DNA from: Streptomyces sp. WMMB303
Lineage (GTDB): Bacteria > Actinomycetota > Actinomycetes > Streptomycetales > Streptomycetaceae
Assembly: GCF_029351045.1 (NCBI RefSeq)
Contig: NZ_JARKIN010000001.1
Coordinates: 2,920,001 to 2,984,000 of the forward strand
DNA length: 64,000 bases
Direction of reading: 5' to 3'
Position 1 is the stretch's first letter, and every line of letters starts with the position of its first letter. Shown here piece after piece: positions 1-8,550 of this stretch. The notes under the pieces are model-generated. The model made no database searches and had not been told where the DNA came from. It worked only from the letters and a program-made list of their open reading frames with translations. The translations under genes and the position numbers were made by a program.

Positions 1-55
1 CCGGATATCCGAGGAGTCCGGGGAGCCCGAGCAGGCCGAAGTCGGCGCCCGGTAG
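1..55 (+). CDS. C-terminal end of an upstream gene (partial)
   Basis: Reading frame 2 is open from the window edge to a TAG at 53-55. It gives about 17 residues rich in Glu and Gln, ending ...EQAEVGAR, which is typical of an acidic protein tail. A very strong terminator hairpin follows at 191-235, consistent with a gene ending here. The product cannot be identified from so little sequence. Confidence 0.35.
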   Translation, partial: RISEESGEPEQAEVGAR

Positions 56-190
56 CGAGACCATCACCGCAGGGGGAAGAAGCGCGGGTCGCCATCGACG
101 GCGTAGAGGGGGAGTCGTCGATGGCAACCCGCGCCTTCGCCGCCAGGGTGCGGGCCTGCGGGCCCGGACCCGCACCCGGTGGCCAGGCCC

Positions 191-235
191 ACCGGCGACC
201 GGTCCGCACGGGACCGGTGCGGACCGGTCGCCGGT
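191..235 (+). terminator. Perfect 19-bp stem hairpin, intrinsic terminator
   Basis: Positions 191-209 are the exact reverse complement of 217-235, with a 7-nt loop (210-216, GGGACCG). There is no U-tract, which is usual for Streptomyces terminators. It probably ends transcription of the gene entering from the left and insulates the small secreted peptide gene at 315. Being symmetrical, it could work in either direction. Confidence 0.75.
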
Positions 236-314
236 TCTCCGGGCAGAACGCCCGGAGTTGGGTACTCAACAGTCAAGGCACAAGCATTCGATCCCGAATC
301 GACCTGGAGTCACC

Positions 315-473
315 GTGAGTCGTGTAAGAAGCGTTCTTGCCGCAACGGCGCTCGCCTTCGGCCTCGTCGGCCTGCTGGCAGGGCCCTCCCTCGCCGCCAC
401 CGCCGACCAGCCGTCCGTGGAGCACCACCTGACCGCCGGTGCCGCCCACACGGAGAACAACCACTCCACCTGA
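315..473 (+). CDS. Small secreted peptide (52 aa)
   Basis: The GTG start at 315 is preceded by GGAG at 306-309, a good ribosome binding site, so I prefer it to an upstream in-frame ATG at 258. The product has a short basic N-terminus (VSRVR), a hydrophobic stretch and an Ala-x-Ala cleavage site (SLAATA), a classic Sec signal peptide. This leaves a mature peptide of about 25 residues rich in His, Thr and Asn (VEHHLTAGAAHTENNHST). Its last third has a degenerate DNA repeat just after the stop codon (see findings). No family is recognised, and the function is unknown. Confidence 0.6.
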   Translation: MSRVRSVLAATALAFGLVGLLAGPSLAATADQPSVEHHLTAGAAHTENNHST

Positions 474-662
474 GCGCCGGTGCCGCCCACGCGGCGGAAC
501 GACCGCTCCCCCCGCGCCGGGGCCGCACCGTCGGCCCCGGCGCGGATCTGTCACCGGCTCCGGCGCACGTCCCGTCTGGGCGGCCGCAGTTGCCGAAGTG
601 ATGTCCCGGGGACGGTCCCGGGAGCGGCCCCGGAGGAGCGGTCGCCTGCGGGGCCGATCGCT

Positions 663-1208
663 TCAGAAGACCGAGGTGACCTCGCATTCGCGGACCTTGC
701 GCAGCCGGTCGGGGTGGTCCATCGGCACTTGGACCGTCTTGCTGCGGCCGGGGCGCACCACGGCGATGGCCGAACCCGTGTCGACGGTCTCGCTGTTGCC
801 GTCGAGGAAGGCCACCTCTACGTCGAAGGTGCCGCTGCTCCCACCGGAGTTGCGGACCCGCACGGTGGCACCGGGCTCGTCCCGGTTCTTCAGGTTCTTG
901 CCCTTGGCCGCGGCGCACTCGGTGACGGTGCCCGAGCCGTCGGCCTGGTTCTGGCGCGAACTGCTGGAGTTGCCGGAGGTGGTGGTTCCGTAGCTGTCGT
1001 CGTAGTCGTTGTCGTAGTCCCGGCTGGAGCTGTGGCTGCTGGACTTCTTGCTGCTGCAACCGCCGCCGCCGTGTCCGCTGCGGCTCTTGCTGTGGCTCTT
1101 GCTGCCGCCACCGCGGCCGCCCGAGGACCGGGCCGGGCTGAAGCCGCTCAGCGCCACCAGCACGAGCGTGACGGCGGCGATCAGTTTGAGATGGCGCATC
1201 CGCTTCAT
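663..1208 (-). CDS. Secreted Ser/Gly-rich protein with C-terminal FxLYD/CARDB-like domain
   Basis: The start is the ATG at 1208, preceded by GGGGGAG, rather than longer upstream options. Residues 1-28 form a signal peptide (MKRMRHLKLIAAVTLVLVALSG). A low-complexity linker of about 70 residues rich in Gly, Ser, Lys, Asp and Tyr follows. The last 80 residues carry an extracellular beta-sandwich pattern (RVRNSGGSSGTFDVEVAF...VRPGRSKTVQVPM), as in FxLYD or CARDB domains, with two Cys that could form a disulphide (TVTEC and RECEV). It is probably exported and surface exposed or retained in the wall by its flexible linker. The ligand or partner is unknown. Confidence 0.7.
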   Translation of the reverse strand: MKRMRHLKLIAAVTLVLVALSGFSPARSSGGRGGGSKSHSKSRSGHGGGGCSSKKSSSHSSSRDYDNDYDDSYGTTTSGNSSSSRQNQADGSGTVTECAAAKGKNLKNRDEPGATVRVRNSGGSSGTFDVEVAFLDGNSETVDTGSAIAVVRPGRSKTVQVPMDHPDRLRKVRECEVTSVF

Positions 1209-1437
1209 TGGGACTCCCCCGAGACGTCGTTTGCGACTGTTCCGCGACTTCGGTGCGCGCTGCGCGCCCCCGGCACCCGGGGCAGGACGCCCCGGCGACA
1301 GTTGTCGCGTGCAGTACAACTCCTATCATCGGCTCAGGACGCGCGCAGTGGCGAGGGGGTTCCCGGCGGCGTAGCGTCGAATGCGGATCACGCACCCGTG
1401 CGGCGCCGGGAGCGGCGCCGGAAAGCGAGGCGAGACC

Positions 1438-2337
1438 ATGATCCGGAACCTTCTCGGGTCCCTGCTCGCCCTCATCGGAGCGGCGGCCGCCGTATACAGC
1501 CCCTTCCGACCGTGGTACGACGGCCGCCTCGGGCGTGATTTCCGCATCGACGACCTCTTCACGGGGACCGGAGTCACCAGCGCCGATGCGGCCCTGTTCA
1601 CCGGGCTGTTCGTGCTGATGCTGGTCGTGGCGGTGATCGCCGTGCTCGGGGTGCTGCTGCGCTCGCGGCTGACCGTGACGCTGGCGGGCGTACTGGGCCT
1701 GGGAGTCACCGTCCTGTGGATGGTGCGGCAGGGGCAGGCCGCCGGAAGCCTCACCGCCGGCAACACCGGCGGGCTCGCCTCCGGAGCCGGGCTCGCCCTG
1801 GGCGGCGCGTTGCTGCTGCTGCTCGCCGGGGCCCTGATGACGGGCCGCCGCACCGCGGCCCGGCGGCGGCACGCGGCGGAACCGGCAGCCGCCGCGCCGC
1901 CCTTCCGGGGAGCACCGGACCGCACCGAGGACACCCTGGAGCAGCCGTTCGTGGGCCCCCCGCCGCCGGAGCGGCCCTATGCCGATCCCCGGTGGCAGCA
2001 GCCCCCGGGACCGGGCGCGGGCGGCGCGCCTCCGCCGCCGCAGGCGTACCCGGGGCCGCCGCCGCCCGAGCCCGGGCCGCCGCCGCCCGAGCCGGGGGCT
2101 CCCCCGCCGCAGCATCCGTACGGCGGACCCCGGGGGACGCACCCGGAGCCGCCCCTGCCCGAAGGTCCCGAGCCGTACGAGCCGCAGCCCGGCACGCAGG
2201 GGGCTCCGCTGGACGAACCGTACGAGCAGCGTCGGCCCGGGGACGCGTGGCCGCCCGCCGGGAGCCGACGGCCCGGCGAGTCCGGCAACCCCGACGACGA
2301 GGACACCTGGCCGCACCGCGGTCGGGACGCGGCCTGA
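1438..2337 (+). CDS. Four-TM membrane protein with Pro-rich cytoplasmic tail
   Basis: The start is the ATG at 1438, downstream of GCGAGG. The first 150 residues hold about four hydrophobic helices (IRNLLGSLLALIGAAAAVY; ALFTGLFVLMLVVAVIAVLG; a third near residue 85; a fourth near residue 125). The remaining 150 residues are Pro, Gly and Glu rich, with repeated PPPPEPGPPPPEPG-like blocks and many Tyr (YADP, YPGP, YGGP). Such tails on actinobacterial membrane proteins are often disordered docking regions. The adjacent convergent Ser/Thr kinase makes a phosphorylation link conceivable, but this is inference. No named family is recognised. Confidence 0.7.
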   Translation: MIRNLLGSLLALIGAAAAVYSPFRPWYDGRLGRDFRIDDLFTGTGVTSADAALFTGLFVLMLVVAVIAVLGVLLRSRLTVTLAGVLGLGVTVLWMVRQGQAAGSLTAGNTGGLASGAGLALGGALLLLLAGALMTGRRTAARRRHAAEPAAAAPPFRGAPDRTEDTLEQPFVGPPPPERPYADPRWQQPPGPGAGGAPPPPQAYPGPPPPEPGPPPPEPGAPPPQHPYGGPRGTHPEPPLPEGPEPYEPQPGTQGAPLDEPYEQRRPGDAWPPAGSRRPGESGNPDDEDTWPHRGRDAA

Positions 2338-2418
2338 GCGACCGCGCCGCCCCGCTCCCGGCACCCTGCCGGTCGCGCCGCGGCGGACGCCCGGGACGCG
2401 GACCGGCGGAAGCGGAGG

Positions 2419-5262
2419 TCAGCCGGAGTGCCTGGCCTGACCGGTGCCCTTCGTGGCGTCCAGCGCGTAGACGCAGCGGTCCTTGCTGCACGCGTACACC
2501 ACCCCGCCCACGGCCACCGGCGACCCGGTGATCTCGCCGCCGGTCGCCAGCTTCCAGCGGAGCTGGCCGCCCACCGCGTCGACCGTGTAGAGGCAGTGGT
2601 CGGCGGAGCCGAAGTGCACCCGCCCGTCGGCGACGACGGGCGCGCCCACCACATCGGCGCCGGTCGCGAAGCGCCAGCGCGGTGTCCCGCTCACGGCGTC
2701 CAGCGTGTACAGGGCACTGCCGCTGCCGAGGTGCACCAGCCCGTCCGCGGTGACGACCGGCTCGGTCGAGTGCCGCGGCTCGGTGGCGATCCGCCAGCGG
2801 TCGTGGCCGGTACCGGAGTCCAGCGCGTAGACGGTGCCGAGGTAGTCCGCGAGGTAGATGCCCCCGCCCGTCACCCCGGGGCCCGGTACGAACGCGGGCG
2901 GGCACAGGAAGGCGGCCGGGGCGTCGAACCGCCACCGCTCGCGCCCGGTCGCGGCGTCCAGCGCGAACACCCGGGAGCCCGCACACACGTACAGGGCCCC
3001 GTCCGGCGCCGACGTCACCCGAACGGGAACCCCGCCGGTGGCGGAGGCGTCGCCGACCGGGTAGGTCCAGCGCTCCGCGCCGGTACGCGCCTCCAGCACG
3101 TACAGCCGTCCGTCGGCCCAGGTGCAGACGGCGCCGTCGGCGATGACCGGCCCCGCCTCCGGGGTCTCGAAGTCGGCCTGCGCGCCTGTCAGCTCCCACA
3201 GCTTCTCGCCGCTGGCGGCCTCCCACGCCTGGACCCCGCCGCCGCGGGTTCCGGTGACCACGGTGCCGCGATCGACCTGGAGCGAGTAGACCCAGCCGTC
3301 GGTGGCAAGCCGCCACCGCTCGGAGCCGTCGGTGGCGTCCAGCGCGTACAGGCTGGGCCCGTCCGAGGCGTGCACCCGGCCCCCGGAGACCGCCATCGAC
3401 CAGGCGACCTCCCGGGTCTTGAACTGCCTGCGCCCACTCGCCACATCCAGCGCGTGCACCTCGAAGGAGGTCACGTACACCAGCTCGTCGGCGACCACGG
3501 GCGAGCCCCACACATCGTTCGACATCCGGAACCGCCACGGACGCCAGCGCTGCGGCCCCTCGGGCTGCGGGCCGCCGCCGGCCTGCCCCGGCCCCGCGGA
3601 CGGCGGCGACTGCGGCATCCCGGAGTGCGGCTGGAGCGGCTGCCCGGTGGGCGGGGGCACGGCGGAGGGCTGCCCCGGGCCTGGAGCGTGGTCGGAGTTC
3701 CCGGCGTGCCGCGGGCCGGGAGCCCCGTAGGGGCGGGCCGGCGGATGCGGCGCGGGCGGCGCCGCCGGCTCGGCCGACGACAGCGACGGCACCGCCGCCG
3801 AGGCGGGCCTGGGCGGCTGCTGCGCGTACGGCCGGGCGGCAGCCTGCGGGGCACCGTCCTGCCCGCCGGGGGGACGCACCCAGCCGGAGGTGGCGGCCGC
3901 CTCGGCGTCCCGGCCGGTCTCGTCGGGGCGCCGCGGGCCGGGGCCGATCGGCACCTGCGCACCGGGCAACTGCACCGACCCGGCGCCCGGAGCTCCGGGC
4001 TGGGCGGCCGGACGCGAGACGACCGGCCCCGCGTCCGGGCCCGACCCCTGAGCCGAGCCGGAGGCCGGGCCGGGCGCCCCGTCGGACGCGAAGCCGCTCC
4101 CGGCGCCGGACAGCCCGGTCGAGCCGACGGCACGCGGCCCCGGCGGAATGCCCTGGTCCCACTCCGCGACGGCGGCCGCGGGTCCGGAAGGCGCCGGGTC
4201 CTGCCCGGAGGCGGCGCGTCCGGCGGCGGGCGGCCCACCGGGCCCCACGGACCCCAGGGCCGAGCCTCCGGCGGCGGCCGCGGCACCCGGCCCGCCCCCG
4301 GCAGCGCCGGGTCCGGGCCCTGCGGGTGCACCGTCGGCCGCTGCCGCGTTCTGCCGCCGCATCGTGCGGCCGCCTCTGCGGCGTTCGATCAGCGAAACGG
4401 CCGTGGACGGCAGCCACGCCGACACCGTGCCGCTGTCGTCGCTCCCGGCGCCGAAGAGGTGCGGGGCGAGTTGCGCCTGCAGATCGGCGGGCGTGGGCCG
4501 CTCCTCGGCGGCCATCCGCATACAGGAGTCGATCAGCGGCCGCAGATCCTCCGGCAGCCCCTCCAGGTCAGGCCCCTCGCGCAGCAGCATGAACACCGTC
4601 TCCACGGGGTTGGCGCCGTGGAAGGGCGCGTGGCCGGTGGCGGCGAACACGAGGGTGGAGGCGAGCGAGAAGATGTCGCTGGCCCCGGTGACGCTGCGGG
4701 AGTCCCGCGCCTGCTCGGGGGACATGTAGGCGGGGGTGCCCACGGCGACGTTCGTCATGGTCAGCCGGGTGTTGGAGACGCCCGAGGCGATACCGAAGTC
4801 GATGACGCGGGGGCCGTCCTCCAGCACGAGCACGTTGGACGGCTTGAGGTCGCGGTGCACCAGGCCCGCGCCGTGGATGGACTGGAGCGCCTCGGCGACC
4901 CCCGCCGCCAGCCAGCGCACGGCCTGCACGGGCACCGGTCCGCACTCGGTGACTATTTCCTCCAGGGAGGGTGCGGGCACATAGGCGGTGGCCAGCCACG
5001 GCACGGCGGCGCGCGGATCGGCGTCCACGACGGCGGCGGTGTAGAAGCCGCTCACGGCCCGGGCCGCCTCGACCTCACGGGTGAAGCGCACCCGGAAGAG
5101 CTGGTCCTCGGCCAGTTCGGTGCGCACCGTCTTGATCGCGACCCGGCGGCCGGACGCCGAGCGGGCGAGGTAGACCAGCCCCATACCGCCGGAACCGAGA
5201 CGGCCCAGCACCTCGAACGGGCCGATCCGCCGCGGATCGTGCTGTGTGAGCTGCTCCACCAC
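2419..5262 (-). CDS. Serine/threonine protein kinase with PQQ-type beta-propeller
   Basis: N-terminal Hanks-type kinase: Gly-rich loop GRLGSGGMG, catalytic Lys in [15 protein letters not shown], and SPEQA in the activation segment. A linker of about 300 residues rich in Pro, Ala and Gly follows. The C-terminal 370 residues contain about nine blades with the PQQ signature (ALDA..G..RWR). The start is uncertain: GTGs at 5310 and 5262 are both possible. I chose 5262 because GGGGAGG and AGGA precede it and the family normally begins just before [14 protein letters not shown]. Unusually for propeller-bearing kinases, no transmembrane helix separates kinase and propeller, so the propeller is probably cytoplasmic. 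Confidence 0.9.
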   Translation of the reverse strand: MVEQLTQHDPRRIGPFEVLGRLGSGGMGLVYLARSASGRRVAIKTVRTELAEDQLFRVRFTREVEAARAVSGFYTAAVVDADPRAAVPWLATAYVPAPSLEEIVTECGPVPVQAVRWLAAGVAEALQSIHGAGLVHRDLKPSNVLVLEDGPRVIDFGIASGVSNTRLTMTNVAVGTPAYMSPEQARDSRSVTGASDIFSLASTLVFAATGHAPFHGANPVETVFMLLREGPDLEGLPEDLRPLIDSCMRMAAEERPTPADLQAQLAPHLFGAGSDDSGTVSAWLPSTAVSLIERRRGGRTMRRQNAAAADGAPAGPGPGAAGGGPGAAAAAGGSALGSVGPGGPPAAGRAASGQDPAPSGPAAAVAEWDQGIPPGPRAVGSTGLSGAGSGFASDGAPGPASGSAQGSGPDAGPVVSRPAAQPGAPGAGSVQLPGAQVPIGPGPRRPDETGRDAEAAATSGWVRPPGGQDGAPQAAARPYAQQPPRPASAAVPSLSSAEPAAPPAPHPPARPYGAPGPRHAGNSDHAPGPGQPSAVPPPTGQPLQPHSGMPQSPPSAGPGQAGGGPQPEGPQRWRPWRFRMSNDVWGSPVVADELVYVTSFEVHALDVASGRRQFKTREVAWSMAVSGGRVHASDGPSLYALDATDGSERWRLATDGWVYSLQVDRGTVVTGTRGGGVQAWEAASGEKLWELTGAQADFETPEAGPVIADGAVCTWADGRLYVLEARTGAERWTYPVGDASATGGVPVRVTSAPDGALYVCAGSRVFALDAATGRERWRFDAPAAFLCPPAFVPGPGVTGGGIYLADYLGTVYALDSGTGHDRWRIATEPRHSTEPVVTADGLVHLGSGSALYTLDAVSGTPRWRFATGADVVGAPVVADGRVHFGSADHCLYTVDAVGGQLRWKLATGGEITGSPVAVGGVVYACSKDRCVYALDATKGTGQARHSG

Positions 5263-5568
5263 TTGTCCTGCCACCTCCCCGTAGGGGCCGTAAAATCTGC
5301 CCGTTCCCACCCCGTGCAGCCTCTCACTGCCGTGCCGGACCTGGCGGTCCGGACGCTGATTCTTCCTGGCGAACGCGCCGGTTGCGAACCCGGGGGCGGC
5401 ACGTACGTGTCGTCGCAGGCGGACAAAGCCCCGGATGAGCCGGAGAATCCGGCTTGCCCCCTCGGACGAGTATCACCCCGATTGCCCTCACCCCCGCCGG
5501 AGAAGTGAGCGCACCCCGTTTGCCCGCTGACGAATCGCGGGCCGATCACCCCTCGGTAAGCTGACGGC

Positions 5569-6216
5569 ATGACAGGACAAGTGCGAACCGTCGACGGCCG
5601 GGTGGCCGGACGCCGCGGTCAGGCGACACGGCAGAAGCTGCTCGACTGCCTCAGCGAGATGCTCAGCTCCTCGCCCTACCGCGACGTCAAGGTCATCGAC
5701 GTGGCCCGGAGAGCGGGCACCTCTCCGGCGACCTTCTACCAGTACTTCCCCGATGTCGAGGGCGCCGTCCTGGAGATCGCGGAAGCCATGGCCAAGGAGG
5801 GCGCGGCCCTCACCGACCTGGTGGCCGGACGCTCCTGGACCGGCAAGGCGGGCCGGCAGACGGCCGAGGACCTGGTCGAGGGCTTCCTGGGGTTCTGGCG
5901 CAAGAACGACGCGATCCTGCGGGTGGTCGACCTGGGCGCCGCCGAGGGCGACAAGCGGTTCTACAAGATCCGCATGAAGGTCCTCAACTCGGTGAACGGC
6001 CCCCTCGCCGACGCGGTCAAGGACCTCCAGTCCCGGGGCAGGGTCGACAAGGAGGTCAACGCCGCCGCGGTGGCGGGCTCCCTGGTCGCCATGCTGGCCT
6101 CGGTCGCCGGGCACCAGAAGGGCTTCCAGAGCTGGGGCGTCAAGCAGGCGGAGCTGAAGCCGAGCCTGGCCCTGCTGGTCCACCTCGGCGTGACGGGCAA
6201 GAAGCCCGCGAAGTAG
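5569..6216 (+). CDS. TetR-family transcriptional regulator
   Basis: 215 residues, a normal TetR length. The N-terminal helix-turn-helix lies at about residues 20-65 (RQKLLDCLSEML...VIDVARRAGTSPATFYQYFPDVEGA). The C-terminal ligand domain ends with a run of hydrophobic helices. The likely -10 box TAAGCT at 5557-5562 lies 6 nt before the ATG and no Shine-Dalgarno is present, so the mRNA is probably leaderless. It is divergent from the kinase gene, about 300 bp away. The effector and targets cannot be read from sequence. Confidence 0.9.
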   Translation: MTGQVRTVDGRVAGRRGQATRQKLLDCLSEMLSSSPYRDVKVIDVARRAGTSPATFYQYFPDVEGAVLEIAEAMAKEGAALTDLVAGRSWTGKAGRQTAEDLVEGFLGFWRKNDAILRVVDLGAAEGDKRFYKIRMKVLNSVNGPLADAVKDLQSRGRVDKEVNAAAVAGSLVAMLASVAGHQKGFQSWGVKQAELKPSLALLVHLGVTGKKPAK

Positions 6217-6800
6217 CCGCCCCGGCCGCTCCCCCGGCAACCACCGGTGCCGTCACCGGTTTTCGGGCCCCCGGCCCCACGAGGCCCGCGCTCTGATCCG
6301 CGTTCGCGGACTCATGGCGTCCCTGCTCCGGCCTCACGCACCACGGCCGCACGGCCGCACGGCTTCCGGATTCACGGTTTCCGGGCCCACGACCTCCGGA
6401 CTCGCGGATTCGCGGCTCCCGGGCTCACCCCCTCGGCTCACGGCGTTCGAGCCGGAGAACGCTGATCCGGCGCTCCGTTCAGGACCGGTACGCCGCGTAC
6501 GACGGCCGGAACCACGACAGCTCCCGCCGCACCCGCTCCCGTTCGTCCCCCTCCAGTTGCCGCGCCCCTCGCCGCGATCTCCGGCCCCTGGCAGCCGATC
6601 CGCACCTCCACGGGTTCTGCGCAGATCACCCGTCCGGGCAGTACGGCCCGGACTGCCGGCGTTGCCGCCCGCGACCATCGGGCTCCGCCGGCTCCCCTCG
6701 GACAGGCACGCCGGGCGTGCGCCGCGCGGCCGGCTGCTCCCGCTCGCAGCCATGACGGGATCGCGCGGGTCGACCGGTACCTGTGAGAACCGCCGGTAGG
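6217..6800. other. Gene-free spacer, GC-rich with degenerate short repeats
   Basis: No ORF here has convincing codon bias or protein character. Around 6330-6430 the sequence is a patchwork of short TCCGGATTCACGG-like units, possibly eroded repeats. The right boundary is the target duplication of the IS481-family element. Confidence 0.5.
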
Positions 6801-6801
6801 G

Positions 6802-7755
6802 CTAGATGTATTGCTCTGTGAGGTTGGGGACGCGGCTGGCGGGTGGTTTGCCTGCGAGTGCGGTGTGTCCGCGGTGGTGATTGTAGGTGTGCAGCCACTG
6901 CGGGAACGCGTCGCGTCGTTCCTGTTCTGACCGGTAGGGGCGGGCGTAGGCCCATTCGTCGAGCAGGGTGCGGTTGAGGCGTTCGACCTTGCCGTTGGTC
7001 TGGGGCCGGTAGGGCCGGGTTCGCTTGTGGGTGATCCCGGCCGCTGCCAGTGTGTCGCGCCAGGTGTGGGACTTGTAGCAGGCGCCGTTGTCGGTCAGGA
7101 CGCGTTCGACGGTGATGCCGACGCTGGTGAAGTAGGCGTGTGCCCGGGCCCAGAAGCCGGTGGCCGTGTCCTTCTTCTCGTCGGTGTGGATCTCGCTGTA
7201 GGCGAGGCGGGAGTGGTCGTCGACGGCGGTGTGGATGTAGCTGTAGCCGGCGTTCTTGCGGGTCTTGCGGCCGGCCTGGCGGCCGAGGACCTTGTGGCCG
7301 CCGCCGTCGGGGATGTTGCCCAGTTTCTTGATGTCGACGTGGACGAGCTCGCCGGGATGTTCGCGTTCGTAGCGGCGTATGACGCGGCCGGTCGCACGGT
7401 CCAGATGGGTCAGCCGGGCCAGCCCGAACCGCGTCAGCACGCGGTGCACGGTCGAGGGCACGAGGTCCAGCAGGTGCGCGATGCGGGCCGGGCCCCACCG
7501 GCGCAGGAGGCGGACCTTGATGATCCTTCGCTCGGTCCGTGTCGGCGTCCGCCGCGGGCTGTGACGGGGACGCGAGGAGCGGTCGGTCATCCCGGCCTCG
7601 CCCAGCAGCCGGTAGCGCTCAGCCCACCGCTGAGCCGTGGTCGGCGAGACCTGGAAGCGTTCGGCAGCCCGCCGGAGCGGCCAGCCGTCCTCGACCACGC
7701 AACGGGCCAGACGCAGACGTCCGGTCTCGGTCAGGGGTGCATTACGGTGGGGCAC
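6802..7755 (-). CDS. IS481-family transposase
   Basis: 317 residues. The start is the GTG at 7755 (VPHRNAPLTETGRLRLAR), the usual N-terminus of this family. An N-terminal winged HTH pair (LRRAAERFQVSPTTAQRWAER) is followed by an rve/DDE integrase core: Asp in VHVDIKKLG, Asp in LTDNGACY, Glu in NGKVERLNRTL. There is no frameshift or missing catalytic residue, so it looks active. The TAG stop (6804-6802) is supplied by the CTAG of the target duplication, not by the element itself. Confidence 0.95.
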   Translation of the reverse strand: MPHRNAPLTETGRLRLARCVVEDGWPLRRAAERFQVSPTTAQRWAERYRLLGEAGMTDRSSRPRHSPRRTPTRTERRIIKVRLLRRWGPARIAHLLDLVPSTVHRVLTRFGLARLTHLDRATGRVIRRYEREHPGELVHVDIKKLGNIPDGGGHKVLGRQAGRKTRKNAGYSYIHTAVDDHSRLAYSEIHTDEKKDTATGFWARAHAYFTSVGITVERVLTDNGACYKSHTWRDTLAAAGITHKRTRPYRPQTNGKVERLNRTLLDEWAYARPYRSEQERRDAFPQWLHTYNHHRGHTALAGKPPASRVPNLTEQYI

Positions 7756-7875
7756 GAGGGCCTTTCTGGTCGGTGTAGACGTCGCAATCCACACCGAACC
7801 CGGAAGGCCCTCACCCGTTCAAGATCCCTCAGCCGAGACCTGCATCACCCGTCCACAACCTCCCGAGACAGAACA
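6807..7875 (-). mobile_element. Complete IS481-family insertion sequence with 6-bp target duplication
   Basis: The element runs from TGT at 6807 to ACA at 7875 (1069 bp). The inverted ends match at 18 of the first 26 positions (6807-6832 against 7875-7850 reversed), including GAGGTTG and GGACG. It is flanked on both sides by GCTAGA (6801-6806 and 7876-7881). This fits the NCTAGN six-base target known for Bordetella IS481. It carries one intact transposase. The insertion falls exactly in the stop codon region of the neighbouring GNAT gene and restores that stop through the duplication. Confidence 0.9.
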
Positions 7876-7876
7876 G

Positions 7877-8365
7877 CTAGAACCGCTGGTACATGATGTG
7901 CAGCCCCACATAACCGTGCCGGGGGTGCAGGAACCCCTCCTCCAGGGTGGCGACGATCTCGAAGCCGAGTGACTTCCACAGCGCCACGGCGGCGGTGTTC
8001 GTCTCCACCACGGCGTTGAACTGCATCGCCCGGTAACCCTCCCGTCTGGCCCACTCCAGGGCGTGCTCCCCCAGCGCCCGGCCGACACCCTTCCCGGCGT
8101 GGTCCGGGTCGACCATGAAGCTGGCGCCGGCGATGTGCGCTGCGCCGCCCATGTGGTTGGGGTTCATCTTGGCGGAGCCGAGCACCGTTCCGTCGTCGTC
8201 CACGGCCACGACGGTGCGACCGGGCGGCGGGAGCATCCACGTGCCGCGGGCCGCGTCCTCGTCCATGTCGCGGGGGTAGGTGTAGGTCTCCCCCGCGGCG
8301 ACGATGCGCAGGAGGAACGGACGGATGCCCTGCCAGTCGGCCTCGGTGGCGGTTCGGATCTGCAT
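7877..8365 (-). CDS. GNAT-family N-acetyltransferase
   Basis: 162 residues beginning MQIRTATEADW, a typical GNAT start. The acetyl-CoA loop is seen as VDPDHAGKGVGRALGEHAL (Q/RxxGxG/A variant), followed by the NAVVETNTAAVALWKSLGF helix and strand. It probably acetylates an amine of a small molecule; the phosphinothricin-acetyltransferase-like layout is common for such proteins. The IS481 element abuts its 3' end. The stop TAG lies in the duplicated CTAG, so the protein is not shortened. A longer start at 8398 exists but adds non-GNAT residues. Confidence 0.85.
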   Translation of the reverse strand: MQIRTATEADWQGIRPFLLRIVAAGETYTYPRDMDEDAARGTWMLPPPGRTVVAVDDDGTVLGSAKMNPNHMGGAAHIAGASFMVDPDHAGKGVGRALGEHALEWARREGYRAMQFNAVVETNTAAVALWKSLGFEIVATLEEGFLHPRHGYVGLHIMYQRF

Positions 8366-8550
8366 CCGGCCAGCATGCGGCAGGTGCCCCCTTCGCACCA
8401 GCGATTACTCTCCGCAGCGACTGCTCCCACGCCGACACCGGTGCCGCCGCGGCCGTGCCCCGGAGCCGCCCACGAGGTGACGGCAGGTCAGTTCCACGCG
8501 CTTGCAGGCGCTCACCACAGGCGCCGACCTGGTCGTCCTAGTATGTGGTC

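Noticed and set aside
310..2364. 684-codon minus-strand open frame
   Set aside because: Arg/Gly/Pro-rich shadow of the Pro-rich membrane protein gene and its neighbours; no domain, no ribosome binding site, wrong codon bias.
1751..4417. 888-codon minus-strand open frame
   Set aside because: Out-of-frame shadow of the kinase-propeller gene and its neighbour; composition almost wholly Arg, Ala and Gly.
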